Below, piece after piece: positions 46,074 to 55,417 of a stretch of 64,000 nt of DNA. The stretch is from Peribacillus sp. FSL P2-0133 (lineage in GTDB: Bacteria > Bacillota > Bacilli > Bacillales > DSM-1321), in NCBI RefSeq assembly GCF_037975445.1, contig NZ_CP150254.1, forward strand, positions 3,408,001 through 3,472,000, in the 5' to 3' direction. A program made the translations under genes and the position numbers. Every line of letters starts with the position of its first letter. Position 1 is the stretch's first letter. Below the pieces are notes generated by a model, which was given only the letters and a program-made list of their open reading frames with translations, did no database searches and was not told the DNA's origin.

Positions 46074-47693
46074 TTAATTATACAACGATAAAAGAATGGA
46101 AAACAAAATAACGCTTAAAATACTTGTTATCATTTGTTTTCCAGCTAATAAGAATGCCTCTTTAAAAGAAAGTTCTTTCATTATTTTTACTAAGGTTACT
46201 AAACAGGCAGTAAATGTACTACAGAGGAAAACCGCAATAAATAGTTCTCCTACTGCTATTTGTTCTGCCATAATTCCGGAACCTTCATTCAATAATAATA
46301 TTCCGTCCTTACGAAATAAACTTGCAACAAATGCAGGGGCTATATCAGTAGATAAGCCAATAACAACCAATAAGGGTGCGATAAACTCCTTTAAAATTTC
46401 CATCCATCCCAGAAAATCAAATAATGAAGCAACCAGGCAAATAATTAAAAAAATTGGCATAGCTTGGACAAGAAATTGACTTAAAACAGGCTTTAGTCTA
46501 TAGGATAAAGTTTGTCCGGAAGGCCATTGCAAGAAAGTCTCTCTTTTTTTAAACATTGGTACCAATGTTTTTTTATTCCAAATTCCCCCGTGAATAAGTG
46601 ATATTAATATCAAGATGAATATATACGGGATAATAAGAAAGATATGTCCTGAAGCACCAAAGACAGATAGAGACGCTCCTAGCTGATAGCTACAGGCAGA
46701 GCCAAAGGAAATAACTGAAATGCAGTTCTTCCTAGTACAAATGTTGCAACTTCGACTAGATTGTATTGCAACAACATTGCATCCAAAACCGTTAATGATA
46801 GGAACAAGATCTTGTCCGGTTAAACCAACTTTTCTCATAAGTGGATCAAGTGCATCTGTAATTTGATCCTTTAATCCACTTTCTTCTGTAATCGCAATAG
46901 CTAAGCCGAATAAAATCACAACCGGAAAAGCCCAAATGAAGGAGTAGATTCCCAATGATAGTAGTCCAAAATCTCCAAAGAGCACAGTTTTTAAGGTTTC
47001 AGGAGCCCTTCCACTCCATCTAATAAGAGAATTAACAATGGTTGATTCTACAATGCCCTCTACTCTTTTTGAAAACTGGTAGGCTAAAAAGATTGGGAGG
47101 GAATAGATAACTAGTAAAGTAATAAGAGCCACATATGGCCCTAAGATTCGCACTTGGAACAGTGATTTTAATTCCTTTATTTTTTTTATACGTAAATTAT
47201 TAATTTCCACACTTTCTGCAAAAGTAACTGATCTTGCTAACTCACGTATTTTATCCCCAACTCTTGAATCAACTCTTCTTGTGTCCATTATAAATAAAGG
47301 GAATTTGTTTTTTTCTTTAAAATCATTTAATTCATTTAGTGATTCTTGATCCATTTTATCTTCAAAGCTAACTATGACAGCAATCGGCTTACCTTCAAAA
47401 GGGAAAACTTCTGTTAAGACTTCAATCTCCTCTTTAAAGTGGGTGCCTCTAACTATAAACCAATATTGATCTGCAGATTTTATCTTTTTTCTTGTATATT
47501 GACTTGAGACTAATTCACTTCCTATACGGATTCCAGGTGTATCCATATACCGGGTCTGATTTTCATTCACTTCTAGTATTGTAGAGGTAGATCCTTTAAC
47601 ATTAGATCCCTGAGTAGGGAAATTTTTTTGTAATAATCCTTTAAGTAGCGTAGTTTTTCCTGATGATTCTAAACCTAATAATACAATTTTCAT
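46074..47693 (-). CDS. FeoB-like GTPase-transporter in the Zur regulon
   Basis: 539 residues. An N-terminal G domain (G1 GLESSGKTT 7-15, G3 DTPG 51-54) lacks a clear NxxD G4 motif (FEDKMD). The membrane part has FeoB/gate-domain architecture: the GFGCNVVAIQ block (Cys305) matches FeoB GFGCNVPAI. Just after it lies an unusual Cys cluster, SRSCNICTRKNC (Cys316, 319, 324) and GSAC (Cys334). FeoB proteins carry Fe2+, but here the gene is second in a Zur-box operon, so zinc import is a reasonable inference. It starts 9 bases after the flavoprotein stop, with AGGAGATTAAT before ATG. Confidence 0.8.
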   Translation of the reverse strand: MKIVLLGLESSGKTTLLKGLLQKNFPTQGSNVKGSTSTILEVNENQTRYMDTPGIRIGSELVSSQYTRKKIKSADQYWFIVRGTHFKEEIEVLTEVFPFEGKPIAVIVSFEDKMDQESLNELNDFKEKNKFPLFIMDTRRVDSRVGDKIRELARSVTFAESVEINNLRIKKIKELKSLFQVRILGPYVALITLLVIYSLPIFLAYQFSKRVEGIVESTIVNSLIRWSGRAPETLKTVLFGDFGLLSLGIYSFIWAFPVVILFGLAIAITEESGLKDQITDALDPLMRKVGLTGQDLVPIINGFGCNVVAIQSSRSCNICTRKNCISVISFGSACSYQLGASLSVFGASGHIFLIIPYIFILILISLIHGGIWNKKTLVPMFKKRETFLQWPSGQTLSYRLKPVLSQFLVQAMPIFLIICLVASLFDFLGWMEILKEFIAPLLVVIGLSTDIAPAFVASLFRKDGILLLNEGSGIMAEQIAVGELFIAVFLCSTFTACLVTLVKIMKELSFKEAFLLAGKQMITSILSVILFSILLSLYN

Positions 47694-47702
47694 ATTAATC
47701 TC

Positions 47703-48803
47703 CTAACAGGCGCACCCTTTCTCACAACAAGATAAGTCATCAAGGTACATGGCAGACTTCTTATACATTTCAAAAACCTCTTGATTGCGAGGAAGATTAT
47801 GATGGAAAAAGATATCCTCAGCAATAATGGCAAACCTTTGGCGGAATTTATAAATAAAACAAAAAATTGTATTACTTTGCCTTACATTCGGTCCAATCAA
47901 ATATACTGAAGGGGCTAGCGTGGACTCATCCTTTTCAGTTAAGATTGGTAGTCCTTCTTCGTTCCATTCAAATAACTCCTTGAATTGCTTCGCACCGCTC
48001 CCAAAACCAGTACAGATAATTGGTTCCCATTTAGTTTCTACAACATCACCATTCTCTAATTGAATGAGAAACATGTCTTTTTCATCGTCCTTTTCGACGG
48101 AGATTGCTCTACTCATTGGATGTTCGAAGATTCCATTAAGCGCTTTTGTTGATTCAAGCCTTTCTCTTGTAAATGGTGATAAGGTCCTACTAGGATCTAC
48201 ATCAATATCAAACCACTGTTTCGCAGAGTAATATACATCCACTCTTCTCCCATCTTTATTTAAGTGATAGGCCGCATCCGCTGCGCTCTCACCACCACCA
48301 ATAATGATTCTATCCCCTTCAATTTCTTTCCATGAGGTAACATCGCCGTAATGTATACCATATTTAAAAGGACGTTTTGGAAATTGGAATTCGCCACAAG
48401 CAATAATAACTGATTCTGAGAAAAAACCATCACCCTTCTCGCTTGTTTGTACCCAATACTTTTCTTCCCTTTTTTCTACTATATGTACTTGTGTATTTTC
48501 ACTGACTGGCAACTTGTAGTGTTCAGCAATCATACATAAATATTCGCCATATTCCTCCCCTGATAAGTGTTCTTTTCCAAAAGTATATGCAGGTGACGTA
48601 TCAGGTAAAATCGCGTTTAAGTCTAAAGAACTAAAACCATGAGCAGTAAAAGATGGTGTGATAAACCTTGTTTCTTCAGGCCATTGAAAGAATGTTGAAC
48701 CAACTTGATCCCTCTCTAAAATAATAAAATCATCTATTCCATTCTGCTTTAATAGAACACCCATACCAATCCCTGCTGGGCCTCCTCCTATAATCGTAAT
48801 CAT
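47703..48803 (-). CDS. Flavin monooxygenase-like protein with Cys-rich tail
   Basis: 366 residues from ATG 48,803 (AAGGAGG 7 bases upstream; a longer frame is ignored). FAD site ITIIGGGPAGIGMGVLL, NADPH site IIIGGGESAADAAYHLN, and an ICTGFGSG motif near the end: the CzcO/Trk-type flavoprotein pattern. The last residues, SCCEKGCAC (Cys359, 360, 364, 366), make an exposed metal-binding tail not usual for the family. First gene of a two-gene operon with the FeoB-like transporter. Possible role: reductive release or loading of metal at the transporter; unproven. Confidence 0.78.
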   Translation of the reverse strand: MITIIGGGPAGIGMGVLLKQNGIDDFIILERDQVGSTFFQWPEETRFITPSFTAHGFSSLDLNAILPDTSPAYTFGKEHLSGEEYGEYLCMIAEHYKLPVSENTQVHIVEKREEKYWVQTSEKGDGFFSESVIIACGEFQFPKRPFKYGIHYGDVTSWKEIEGDRIIIGGGESAADAAYHLNKDGRRVDVYYSAKQWFDIDVDPSRTLSPFTRERLESTKALNGIFEHPMSRAISVEKDDEKDMFLIQLENGDVVETKWEPIICTGFGSGAKQFKELFEWNEEGLPILTEKDESTLAPSVYLIGPNVRQSNTIFCFIYKFRQRFAIIAEDIFFHHNLPRNQEVFEMYKKSAMYLDDLSCCEKGCAC

Positions 48804-48903
48804 GTATATTCCTCCTTTTATTAAAAGCTTATTACTACTGCTAAATGAATCTCGTTTATTATGAATCCTATTTTCCATTTTCCCTTGCTCTTTTCCACAA
48901 CTT

Positions 48904-48924
48904 AAATCGAAACAATTACGATTT
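48904..48924 (-). promoter_or_regulatory. Zur operator upstream of the flavoprotein/FeoB-like operon
   Basis: Half sites AAATCGAAAC and ATTACGATTT around one base; 101 bases before the flavoprotein ATG. Confidence 0.87.
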
Positions 48925-49077
48925 AAGTTATAAAGTTTAGAGACAATCTATAGACATAATCTACTATTACAGTTCGAAGTTGAACTTGTTTATGTTATGT
49001 AAGTGATTAGGGCACTATTTTTAATTAACTATTGTATATCCATAATTCAATACCCTTGATGTAACGTGATTTACTAC

Positions 49078-49503
49078 CTATTTCTCTAAACAATCGTAAC
49101 AGTACCCATAAAACTCAAACCTTTGTAATTTAAATTGATTATTAAAGGAAAACTTTGAGATATCAATAGGACAGTTATCTTTATCCAGAGATTCACTTTT
49201 CCCACAATTCAAGCATTTTATCATACTCCTCGTATTTTCAGACACTAATTGATATTTACATTCTCTTTCCCACATACCTTTCTTCTCTATAAATCCTTTT
49301 TTCTCCAACAAAAACAATGTTCTGTAAACCGTATCTAAACTGATACCGGGGATTTTTAATTTAGCCTCTTTATGAAGAATTCTGGCGGAAATAAATTCAC
49401 TGTTTCTGTTACTTATCAATTTAATTAATAGTCTTCTTTTATTCGTCATCTTATAACCCGTTCTAGTTAAAACAGAATTTATTTCATATTGTAAGTTCAT
49501 CAT
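49078..49503 (-). CDS. Fur-family regulator (Zur/PerR-like) without the usual sensor histidines
   Basis: 141 residues. The winged helix is intact (SLDTVYRTLFLLEKKGFIEK), as is the structural zinc site CLNC (97, 100) and CYDC (135, 138). The His-rich run that normally precedes the first CxxC is replaced by ENTRSM, and the His before EFYG is replaced by Gln-Arg. Extra cysteines occur at 82 and 111. Thus metal sensing must differ from standard Zur or Fur. It has its own Zur box 77 bases upstream, so it is probably autoregulated or Zur-regulated. AAAGGAG fixes the start. Confidence 0.83.
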   Translation of the reverse strand: MMNLQYEINSVLTRTGYKMTNKRRLLIKLISNRNSEFISARILHKEAKLKIPGISLDTVYRTLFLLEKKGFIEKKGMWERECKYQLVSENTRSMIKCLNCGKSESLDKDNCPIDISKFSFNNQFKLQRFEFYGYCYDCLEK

Positions 49504-49579
49504 TATTAACTCCTTTCCTTATTGAATAATCTCTTTTAAGAAATTAAAGTTAAATAATCCTACCCAAACATATGTCTTA

Positions 49580-49600
49580 AAATCGTAATCATTTCGATTT
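49580..49600 (-). promoter_or_regulatory. Zur operator upstream of the Fur-family gene
   Basis: Half sites AAATCGTAAT and ATTTCGATTT around C; two mismatches at most. Confidence 0.85.
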
Positions 49601-49828
49601 ACATTAAAATTAAATCATATTTTCATTAGAAAATCAAAGAAGTATATTTCTTTATTTTTTTCATAAACTCTTTAATTAGTGCGTAAAAAATGAATGTAAA
49701 TAAATAAAATTGTTCATATTTCTAGAGAGAATGTGCGCATTTTATCACTGTAAGATGATTATTGGCACTTCTTCTCTCAGAAAGATTTACGGTTTCCCTA
49801 AGTTAACAAAAAAACTTTTTAGTACATA

Positions 49829-50650
49829 TCAATGACCTTTTCTTTTTAAAAAGTAAATCTTTTGAAAAGCAAATCCCAGTAATAAGATGACAACAAGAAG
49901 CAACGTAATAGTTGCCCCTGGAGGAGTTCCTAAATAATAGGAAGTACTTAAACCGGTGATGATGCCGAAAAAAGCAGTAATTATCGCCGTAATAATTACC
50001 CATTTGAAACCTTTTGCTATCCTTATTGAAAAGGCAGCTGGTAAGACAAGCAGGGCTGATACTAACAGTACACCAATTGTAGGGATAATGACCGCTATTA
50101 CTAGTCCAGTTAAAATACTGAATGAGAGTGACAGAATATGTGTATTAATTCCACTAGCAAATGCAGTATCTTCATCAAATGTTAACAAAAATAGCGGTCT
50201 TTTTAATATCCAAAAATACAGGAGAACTATTAAGGTTATAATCAGCATGATATATACTTGCCGATTACTAATAGTTACAATGGAACCAAATAAATATTGT
50301 TCCACATTAGTTGTCATGCCACCAGCACTAATACTCATTAAAAAGAGGGCAAGAGATAAACCAGCAGCCATTAATATGGCAATGGAAACCTCAGAATAAG
50401 AATGGTAAGCTCTGCGCATATACTCTACTGCAACGGCACCAATGATAACAACAAGAAAGCTTGAAAGAGTTAAATCAGTATGAATGAAATAACCGACAGC
50501 TACTCCAGCTAGGGATATGTGTGAGAGGGTATCAGCCATTAACGCTTGTCTCCTTAATACGAGAAAGACTCCCAATATTGGGGCAATGATGGCAATTAAT
50601 CCTCCTGCCCAAAATGCCCTTCGCATGAATTCAAGGTCAAACATTTCCAT
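49829..50650 (-). CDS. znuB: Zinc ABC transporter permease
   Basis: 273 residues, seven to eight helices of the ABC-3 family; motifs [22 protein letters not shown] and [16 protein letters not shown] are typical. It overlaps the ATPase gene by 55 bases, a strong sign of coupled expression. With ZnuC and ZnuA it imports Zn2+. Confidence 0.93.
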   Translation of the reverse strand: MEMFDLEFMRRAFWAGGLIAIIAPILGVFLVLRRQALMADTLSHISLAGVAVGYFIHTDLTLSSFLVVIIGAVAVEYMRRAYHSYSEVSIAILMAAGLSLALFLMSISAGGMTTNVEQYLFGSIVTISNRQVYIMLIITLIVLLYFWILKRPLFLLTFDEDTAFASGINTHILSLSFSILTGLVIAVIIPTIGVLLVSALLVLPAAFSIRIAKGFKWVIITAIITAFFGIITGLSTSYYLGTPPGATITLLLVVILLLGFAFQKIYFLKRKGH

Positions 50651-51303
50651 GTATCTCGTTCTCCCTTCTCAAGATGAATGATTTTATCAAGAAAAGGTTT
50701 TACATCTTCTTGATCATGGGTTACCATCAAGACCGTACAGTTGTGCTCCTTAACTCGATGGTTCATAAATTCATAAAAATTTTTTCTACTTTCAAAATCC
50801 ATCCCGGTTGTTGGTTCATCAAGTACAAGAAAGTCTGGTTCAGCTGCTAAAGCACGTGCTATACAGATTTTTTGTTTTTGACCACCAGATAACGCTCCGA
50901 TTTTATGGTTCCTAAATTCCCACATCCCAACCATTTCCAAAGCATTTTGAACAACCTTCTCGTCAAGAGCAGTCAATCTAGCAAACCATTTTCCTTTACG
51001 AAATCTCCCGGAACGGACCAACTCTATAACAGTACTTGGAAAACCAACATTAAATGAAGCTATTTGTTGAGGTACATATCCAATTTTTAACGGTAGTCCT
51101 TTTTCATTACTTTTACTTATTTTTATCTCTCCGCTCCAAGGCTTTAATAAGCCTAGCAACAATCGCAACAGAGTTGATTTAGAGGCACCGTTAGGTCCTG
51201 TAACCCCAATGAATTCACTACTATTTATTTGAAAGGAAATATCGTCTAGTGCTGGAGTATGGCCATACCCAAATTTAATTGCTTTTACTTCTACAAGTTT
51301 CAA
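50596..51303 (-). CDS. znuC: Zinc ABC transporter ATPase
   Basis: 235 residues: Walker [13 protein letters not shown] (Ser in place of the middle Gly, as I recall from other Bacillus zinc ATPases), signature [15 protein letters not shown], Walker [14 protein letters not shown]. Cytoplasmic motor of ZnuABC. Confidence 0.93.
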   Translation of the reverse strand: MKLVEVKAIKFGYGHTPALDDISFQINSSEFIGVTGPNGASKSTLLRLLLGLLKPWSGEIKISKSNEKGLPLKIGYVPQQIASFNVGFPSTVIELVRSGRFRKGKWFARLTALDEKVVQNALEMVGMWEFRNHKIGALSGGQKQKICIARALAAEPDFLVLDEPTTGMDFESRKNFYEFMNHRVKEHNCTVLMVTHDQEDVKPFLDKIIHLEKGERDTWKCLTLNSCEGHFGQED

Positions 51304-51330
51304 TCATGTCACTCCTTTCCAGTTTTACAA

Positions 51331-51370
51331 AAAAATAAAAAGCGTGACTATGTCATGTATCACGCTTTTA
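51331..51370 (-). terminator. Terminator between znuA and znuC
   Basis: Stem AAAGCGTGA/TCACGCTTT with a 12-base loop and T-rich tail on the minus strand. Placed inside the operon, it would raise ZnuA over ZnuBC. Confidence 0.78.
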
Positions 51371-51379
51371 TTTCATTAA

Positions 51380-52339
51380 CTATTTACTTAATGCACCCTT
51401 TAGTTTATCTAAATTATCTTGCATTACTTGAATATAATCAGCGCCTTTTTTTTGATTTTCTTCACTTAATCCTTCCAAGGTATTAAGTACTTGAGTTTCC
51501 GCCCCTATTTCATCTGCTAGAGTTTTTGCTACTTTTGGGGATGCTACTTCTTCAAAGAAAATAGTTTTTATATTATGGTCTAATGCAAATTTCTTTAATT
51601 CTGCAAGCTTAGCAGGACTTGGTTCGTTTTCAGTAGACAAGCCGGCAATTGCTACTTGTTTAAGACCATATTCATTCGCTAAGTATCCAAAAGCTGCATG
51701 TTGAGTAATAATTTCTTTATTAGGAACATCTGCAAGTGTAGATCTAAATTCTTTATCTAGGTCCTTTAGTTCTTCTATATAAGCCACACTATTTTTTTCA
51801 TACTCTTCCTTATGATTTGGATCAACCTTTATTAATGCATCCTTAATATTCTCAACTTCTTTTTGTGCAAGTGCAGGGCTTAACCAAATGTGTGGATCCT
51901 TTTCATGACTATGTGCTTGCTCTTCCTCCTCTTCATGTTCATGCTCTTCACCTTCCATTAGAGTGATTCCTTCGCTCGCTTTAACAAAAGTAGACTTTTT
52001 AGAATCTAAACTCTCTTCGATATCAGGCACCCATGTCTCCATATACTCACTGTCATAGACGAATAAGTCTGCATTTTGTATATTACCTACATCCTTTGGT
52101 GAAGGTTCCCAATCATGAGGCTCTATGGAAGAAGGAATTAATAATTCTACCTCAGCGAGATCGCCAACAATATTTTTTGTAAACTCATACATTGGATAAA
52201 AAGTAGTGACTATTTGAATCTTATCAGTATCCTTCTTTATTTGATTTTCCGCCCCCTCATTACCATCCCCTTGTTGACATCCGACAAGCATAAGCGGGAT
52301 TGCAAATACAGGAGCTACCATTCTGTTAAACTTTTTCAT
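51380..52339 (-). CDS. znuA: Zinc-binding lipoprotein ZnuA (AdcA-like)
   Basis: 319 residues from ATG 52,339 (CGGAGGG upstream). Signal peptide with lipobox LVGC, then the cluster A-I/ZnuA fold: TTFYPMYEFTKNI, SIEPHDWEPSP with a ligand His, an acidic His-rich loop (EGEEHEHEEEEEQAHSHEKD), HIWLSPALAQ and ITQHAAFGYLANEYG. Complete, unlike the copy at 35,197. Two Zur boxes lie immediately upstream. Confidence 0.94.
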   Translation of the reverse strand: MKKFNRMVAPVFAIPLMLVGCQQGDGNEGAENQIKKDTDKIQIVTTFYPMYEFTKNIVGDLAEVELLIPSSIEPHDWEPSPKDVGNIQNADLFVYDSEYMETWVPDIEESLDSKKSTFVKASEGITLMEGEEHEHEEEEEQAHSHEKDPHIWLSPALAQKEVENIKDALIKVDPNHKEEYEKNSVAYIEELKDLDKEFRSTLADVPNKEIITQHAAFGYLANEYGLKQVAIAGLSTENEPSPAKLAELKKFALDHNIKTIFFEEVASPKVAKTLADEIGAETQVLNTLEGLSEENQKKGADYIQVMQDNLDKLKGALSK

Positions 52340-52385
52340 GAAATTACCCTCCGATATATATTCACTCTTTTTTAGCATTTGTAGT

Positions 52386-52406
52386 ATATCGTAATTATTA
52401 CGATTT
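52386..52406 (-). promoter_or_regulatory. Zur operator 1 upstream of znuA
   Basis: Half sites ATATCGTAAT and ATTACGATTT, nearly perfect. Confidence 0.88.
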
Positions 52407-52408
52407 GT

Positions 52409-52429
52409 AAATTGGAATAATTACGATTT
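52409..52429 (-). promoter_or_regulatory. Zur operator 2 upstream of znuA
   Basis: Half sites AAATTGGAAT and ATTACGATTT. It starts 23 bases after box 1, about two helical turns, so two dimers could bind side by side. Confidence 0.82.
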
Positions 52430-52652
52430 GGATATACATTCCGCCAGTACTGGTAATTTAATTCTTTTACTATCTTTTTAATTATGCCAACTTACATTCT
52501 TTCTTAATTTAGGCGTATCTCATACATAATTAATTAGCCATTAAAAAGAAAAGGTATACTATAAAAAAATTATCCTCTATAAGATTAAAATATTAAATGC
52601 AACAAACCCTTCCAAAAGTCATATATGAAACTTTTGAAAGACTCCTTTATAT

Positions 52653-53831
52653 TTACCCAACAAATATTTTTCTTCGATCATATGCAAAAATGGTCATCGT
52701 CACACCTAAGATAGCACAAATCATATACATAAATGAGTATGAGGAAAAATCAGCTATCGGCCCCATAATGACACCACCTAGCGAAACACCTAAATCAGCC
52801 ATAGCAATAAATAAACCAAGTAACACATTTCGATTTACCTTAGGCAATACAAAGGTTAAATACGTTGTTAACGTTGGATAGATAATTGCCTGAGCTATCC
52901 CCATTAAAATCGCACCTGCATAGAAAAAGAAAGCCCCACCCGTTATAGAAACGCTTACAGATTGCGCCGCTATTGCTAAAAGAAGCATAGCCCCCATGAT
53001 AAAAGATGAATGCCACTTACCGTCTGAAGGAATCCTTTTCCTTAAAGTAAAACGAGCAAAGACAACGGTACCAGCCTGAAGCATGAGATAAATTCCAGCA
53101 TTGCCGTTTTTTAATTGCATAGCGTACAGTGGTAGGAAGGTTGTAATCGCTCCAAATACAATGGAGGTAACTAACATCAATACGCTGCATTTAAACAGAA
53201 ACGGATTTTTTACCAACTGACTAAATGCCTTAAACATACTTACTCCTTGCTCATTTTTAACTGAAACAGGTTGATCCTTTCCTTTTTCCATTTTGGCACT
53301 ATATCCAAACACCCCTGTAGTGATGGCAATTGCTATCATCACTACTGTAAAATAATCCATACCTCCTTGCCAAATTCCTAATGCCAGTATAGGTCCAATA
53401 ATACCTGGTATATAGGAGAATAAAGAATAAAGTGAGATGCCCTGAGAGCGATCCTTCTCTGGTAGTGCATCAATAATGCCTATCTGCAATGCCATGGAAA
53501 AAAAAGCTGTCGACACCCCTTGTAACATACGGGCAACTAGATAGCCGCCTAACCCAGTAATCGTATATAATATTAAAGCAAAACCATTGACTATAAGAAT
53601 AATGCGCAACACTTTTATCGGTCCATGCTTTTGAATGATTTGACCTGCCCACGGACGAAAGAACATGGTTGTAAATAAATACGCCCCTATAATCAATCCG
53701 ATAGTAGTATTGCTGGCTCCTAATGATTCCCCTTGTAAGGGGATAATAACATTTAGAATGGCATTGGCACTAAAATAAAGAAGAACCAACAGATATAAAC
53801 GCAGAAACGGCCAAGACATAGCTCCACTCAC
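52653..53831 (-). CDS. cntE: MFS exporter, CntE-like (metallophore efflux)
   Basis: 392 residues, twelve predicted helices; motif A-like loop RPWAGQIIQKHGPIKVLR after helix 2. The start is GTG with AGGAGGAG upstream. Last gene of a block in the S. aureus order cntABCDFE, in which CntE exports staphylopine. The substrate is inferred from that context. Confidence 0.83.
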   Translation of the reverse strand: MSGAMSWPFLRLYLLVLLYFSANAILNVIIPLQGESLGASNTTIGLIIGAYLFTTMFFRPWAGQIIQKHGPIKVLRIILIVNGFALILYTITGLGGYLVARMLQGVSTAFFSMALQIGIIDALPEKDRSQGISLYSLFSYIPGIIGPILALGIWQGGMDYFTVVMIAIAITTGVFGYSAKMEKGKDQPVSVKNEQGVSMFKAFSQLVKNPFLFKCSVLMLVTSIVFGAITTFLPLYAMQLKNGNAGIYLMLQAGTVVFARFTLRKRIPSDGKWHSSFIMGAMLLLAIAAQSVSVSITGGAFFFYAGAILMGIAQAIIYPTLTTYLTFVLPKVNRNVLLGLFIAMADLGVSLGGVIMGPIADFSSYSFMYMICAILGVTMTIFAYDRRKIFVG

Positions 53832-53861
53832 AATTTTTTCTCCTCCTAGTTCGAAAATAAT

Positions 53862-54608
53862 CTAAAAAGTTATTAATTTGTCCAATAATTTTCTAGCATA
53901 TTCTGACTGAACGTTTTTTAATTGTTCGATTTTAATTACTTCTTCAATTTGACCATTTCTAAAAATAATGACCCTGTCGCAAATATAGGCGGCAGCCTGA
54001 ATATCATGAGTAATAAATACATAGCTCATATTGTAGATGTTTTTTAATTCCTTAAGTAATTCAAGCACTTGTATTTGAACTGATACATCTAAAGAACTGA
54101 TTGCTTCATCTAATAAAATACATTTTGGTTCTGTGGAAATGGCCCTTGCAATACATACCCTTTGAACCTCTCCCCCTGATAATTCATGAGGATATCTTTT
54201 TCTATAGGACGGATTTAACCCAACTTGATTCAATAGATTATCAATCCTGTTTTGAATTTCTATTTTGAGCTTGCTCTTAATTTTTAACGGCTCCATAATG
54301 GCTTCCTCAACTGTAAAAAATGGGTTAATGGAAGATTTATAGTCTTGAAAAACAGCGCTAATGTTACCCGATCTCACTCTTCTATCCCCTACATTTTCAC
54401 CCTGAAATAAAACGGTTCCCCGATCTGGCTTTTCCACTCCTATTAGCAAACGACCTAAGGTGGATTTCCCGCTCCCACTTTCTCCGATAATACCGAGACA
54501 TTCGCCACTTCCACATTCAAAACTAATATTGTTCAAAATCTTTTGTCTTTTGTTTGAAATGAGTCCACCACTTTTATAAGACTTCTCCACACTATCAACC
54601 TTTAGCAA
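53862..54608 (-). CDS. cntF: Oligopeptide/nickel-type ABC ATPase, CntF-like
   Basis: 248 residues, Walker A GESGSGKSTLGR, signature LSGGEVQRVCIARA, Walker B CILLDEAISSLD (Ala replaces the usual Pro). Starts at TTG 3 bases after the cntD stop. One of two ATPases driving uptake of metal-loaded opine metallophore. Confidence 0.88.
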   Translation of the reverse strand: MLKVDSVEKSYKSGGLISNKRQKILNNISFECGSGECLGIIGESGSGKSTLGRLLIGVEKPDRGTVLFQGENVGDRRVRSGNISAVFQDYKSSINPFFTVEEAIMEPLKIKSKLKIEIQNRIDNLLNQVGLNPSYRKRYPHELSGGEVQRVCIARAISTEPKCILLDEAISSLDVSVQIQVLELLKELKNIYNMSYVFITHDIQAAAYICDRVIIFRNGQIEEVIKIEQLKNVQSEYARKLLDKLITF

Positions 54609-54610
54609 TT

Positions 54611-55417
54611 TTAAGCTCTCCCCATTATTTTCTTAAAATGATTACTCAACGCTAGTCTAGTAGATACTAAATATTTGGTATAGTCATGTTCCGGTTCTGA
54701 AAATATAGTTTTTGATTTTTCTCTTTCAATAATTTCTCCATCCTTCATGACCATAACTTCATCAGCAATTGCCCTTACAACTCCCAAGTCATGAGAAACA
54801 AAGATCATAGAGCAGCCCATTCTTTCCCGTATTTTTATAAATTGCTCAACGACTTCAAATTGTGAAATAGTATCTAAAGCTGTTGTTGGTTCATCAGCAA
54901 TAATAATGTCTGGTTCTAATACTAATGCTAACGCAATCATTATTCGCTGCAACATTCCACCCGATAGCTGGTGTGGATATTTATTCATAATCTCTTTCGG
55001 ATTTTTCAGCATGACACTTTCCATAGCATTTTTCATTTTTTCTTCGATTACTTTATTATTCCAACCGAAATGTTCAACAAGCGTTTCCTTTAAATGAACC
55101 CCAATTACACAGGAAGGGTCAAATGCACTCATCCCATTTTGTAGAATCATGCAAAGTTTTCTTCCCCTTCTCTTTCTCATCTCCTTTTCTGAAAGTTCGT
55201 TTAAGTTTTCGCCTTTAAATAAAATGTCTCCTGATTGGTGAAGCCAGGATTTATTTAATCGCATTATTGACCTACAAGTCAGAGACTTACCGCTTCCGCT
55301 TTCTCCTACAATTGCCAGACAGCTTCCTTGCTTTAAATGGAATGAACTATTATAGATAATCACTTTACCGGAGCTACTATCCCATATTCTCAGATTTCTA
55401 ACTTCTAATATATTCAT
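54611..55417 (-). CDS. cntD: Oligopeptide/nickel-type ABC ATPase, CntD-like
   Basis: 268 residues: Walker A GESGSGKSLTCR, signature LSGGMLQRIMIALAL, Walker B DIIIADEPTTALD. Overlaps the cntC stop by four bases. Confidence 0.88.
   Translation of the reverse strand: MNILEVRNLRIWDSSSGKVIIYNSSFHLKQGSCLAIVGESGSGKSLTCRSIMRLNKSWLHQSGDILFKGENLNELSEKEMRKRRGRKLCMILQNGMSAFDPSCVIGVHLKETLVEHFGWNNKVIEEKMKNAMESVMLKNPKEIMNKYPHQLSGGMLQRIMIALALVLEPDIIIADEPTTALDTISQFEVVEQFIKIRERMGCSMIFVSHDLGVVRAIADEVMVMKDGEIIEREKSKTIFSEPEHDYTKYLVSTRLALSNHFKKIMGRA

Noticed and set aside
50596-51303. Walker A of ZnuC reads GASKST, suspected inactivating change
   Set aside because: I recall the same form in other Bacillus zinc-transporter ATPases, so it is treated as family variation and not a defect.
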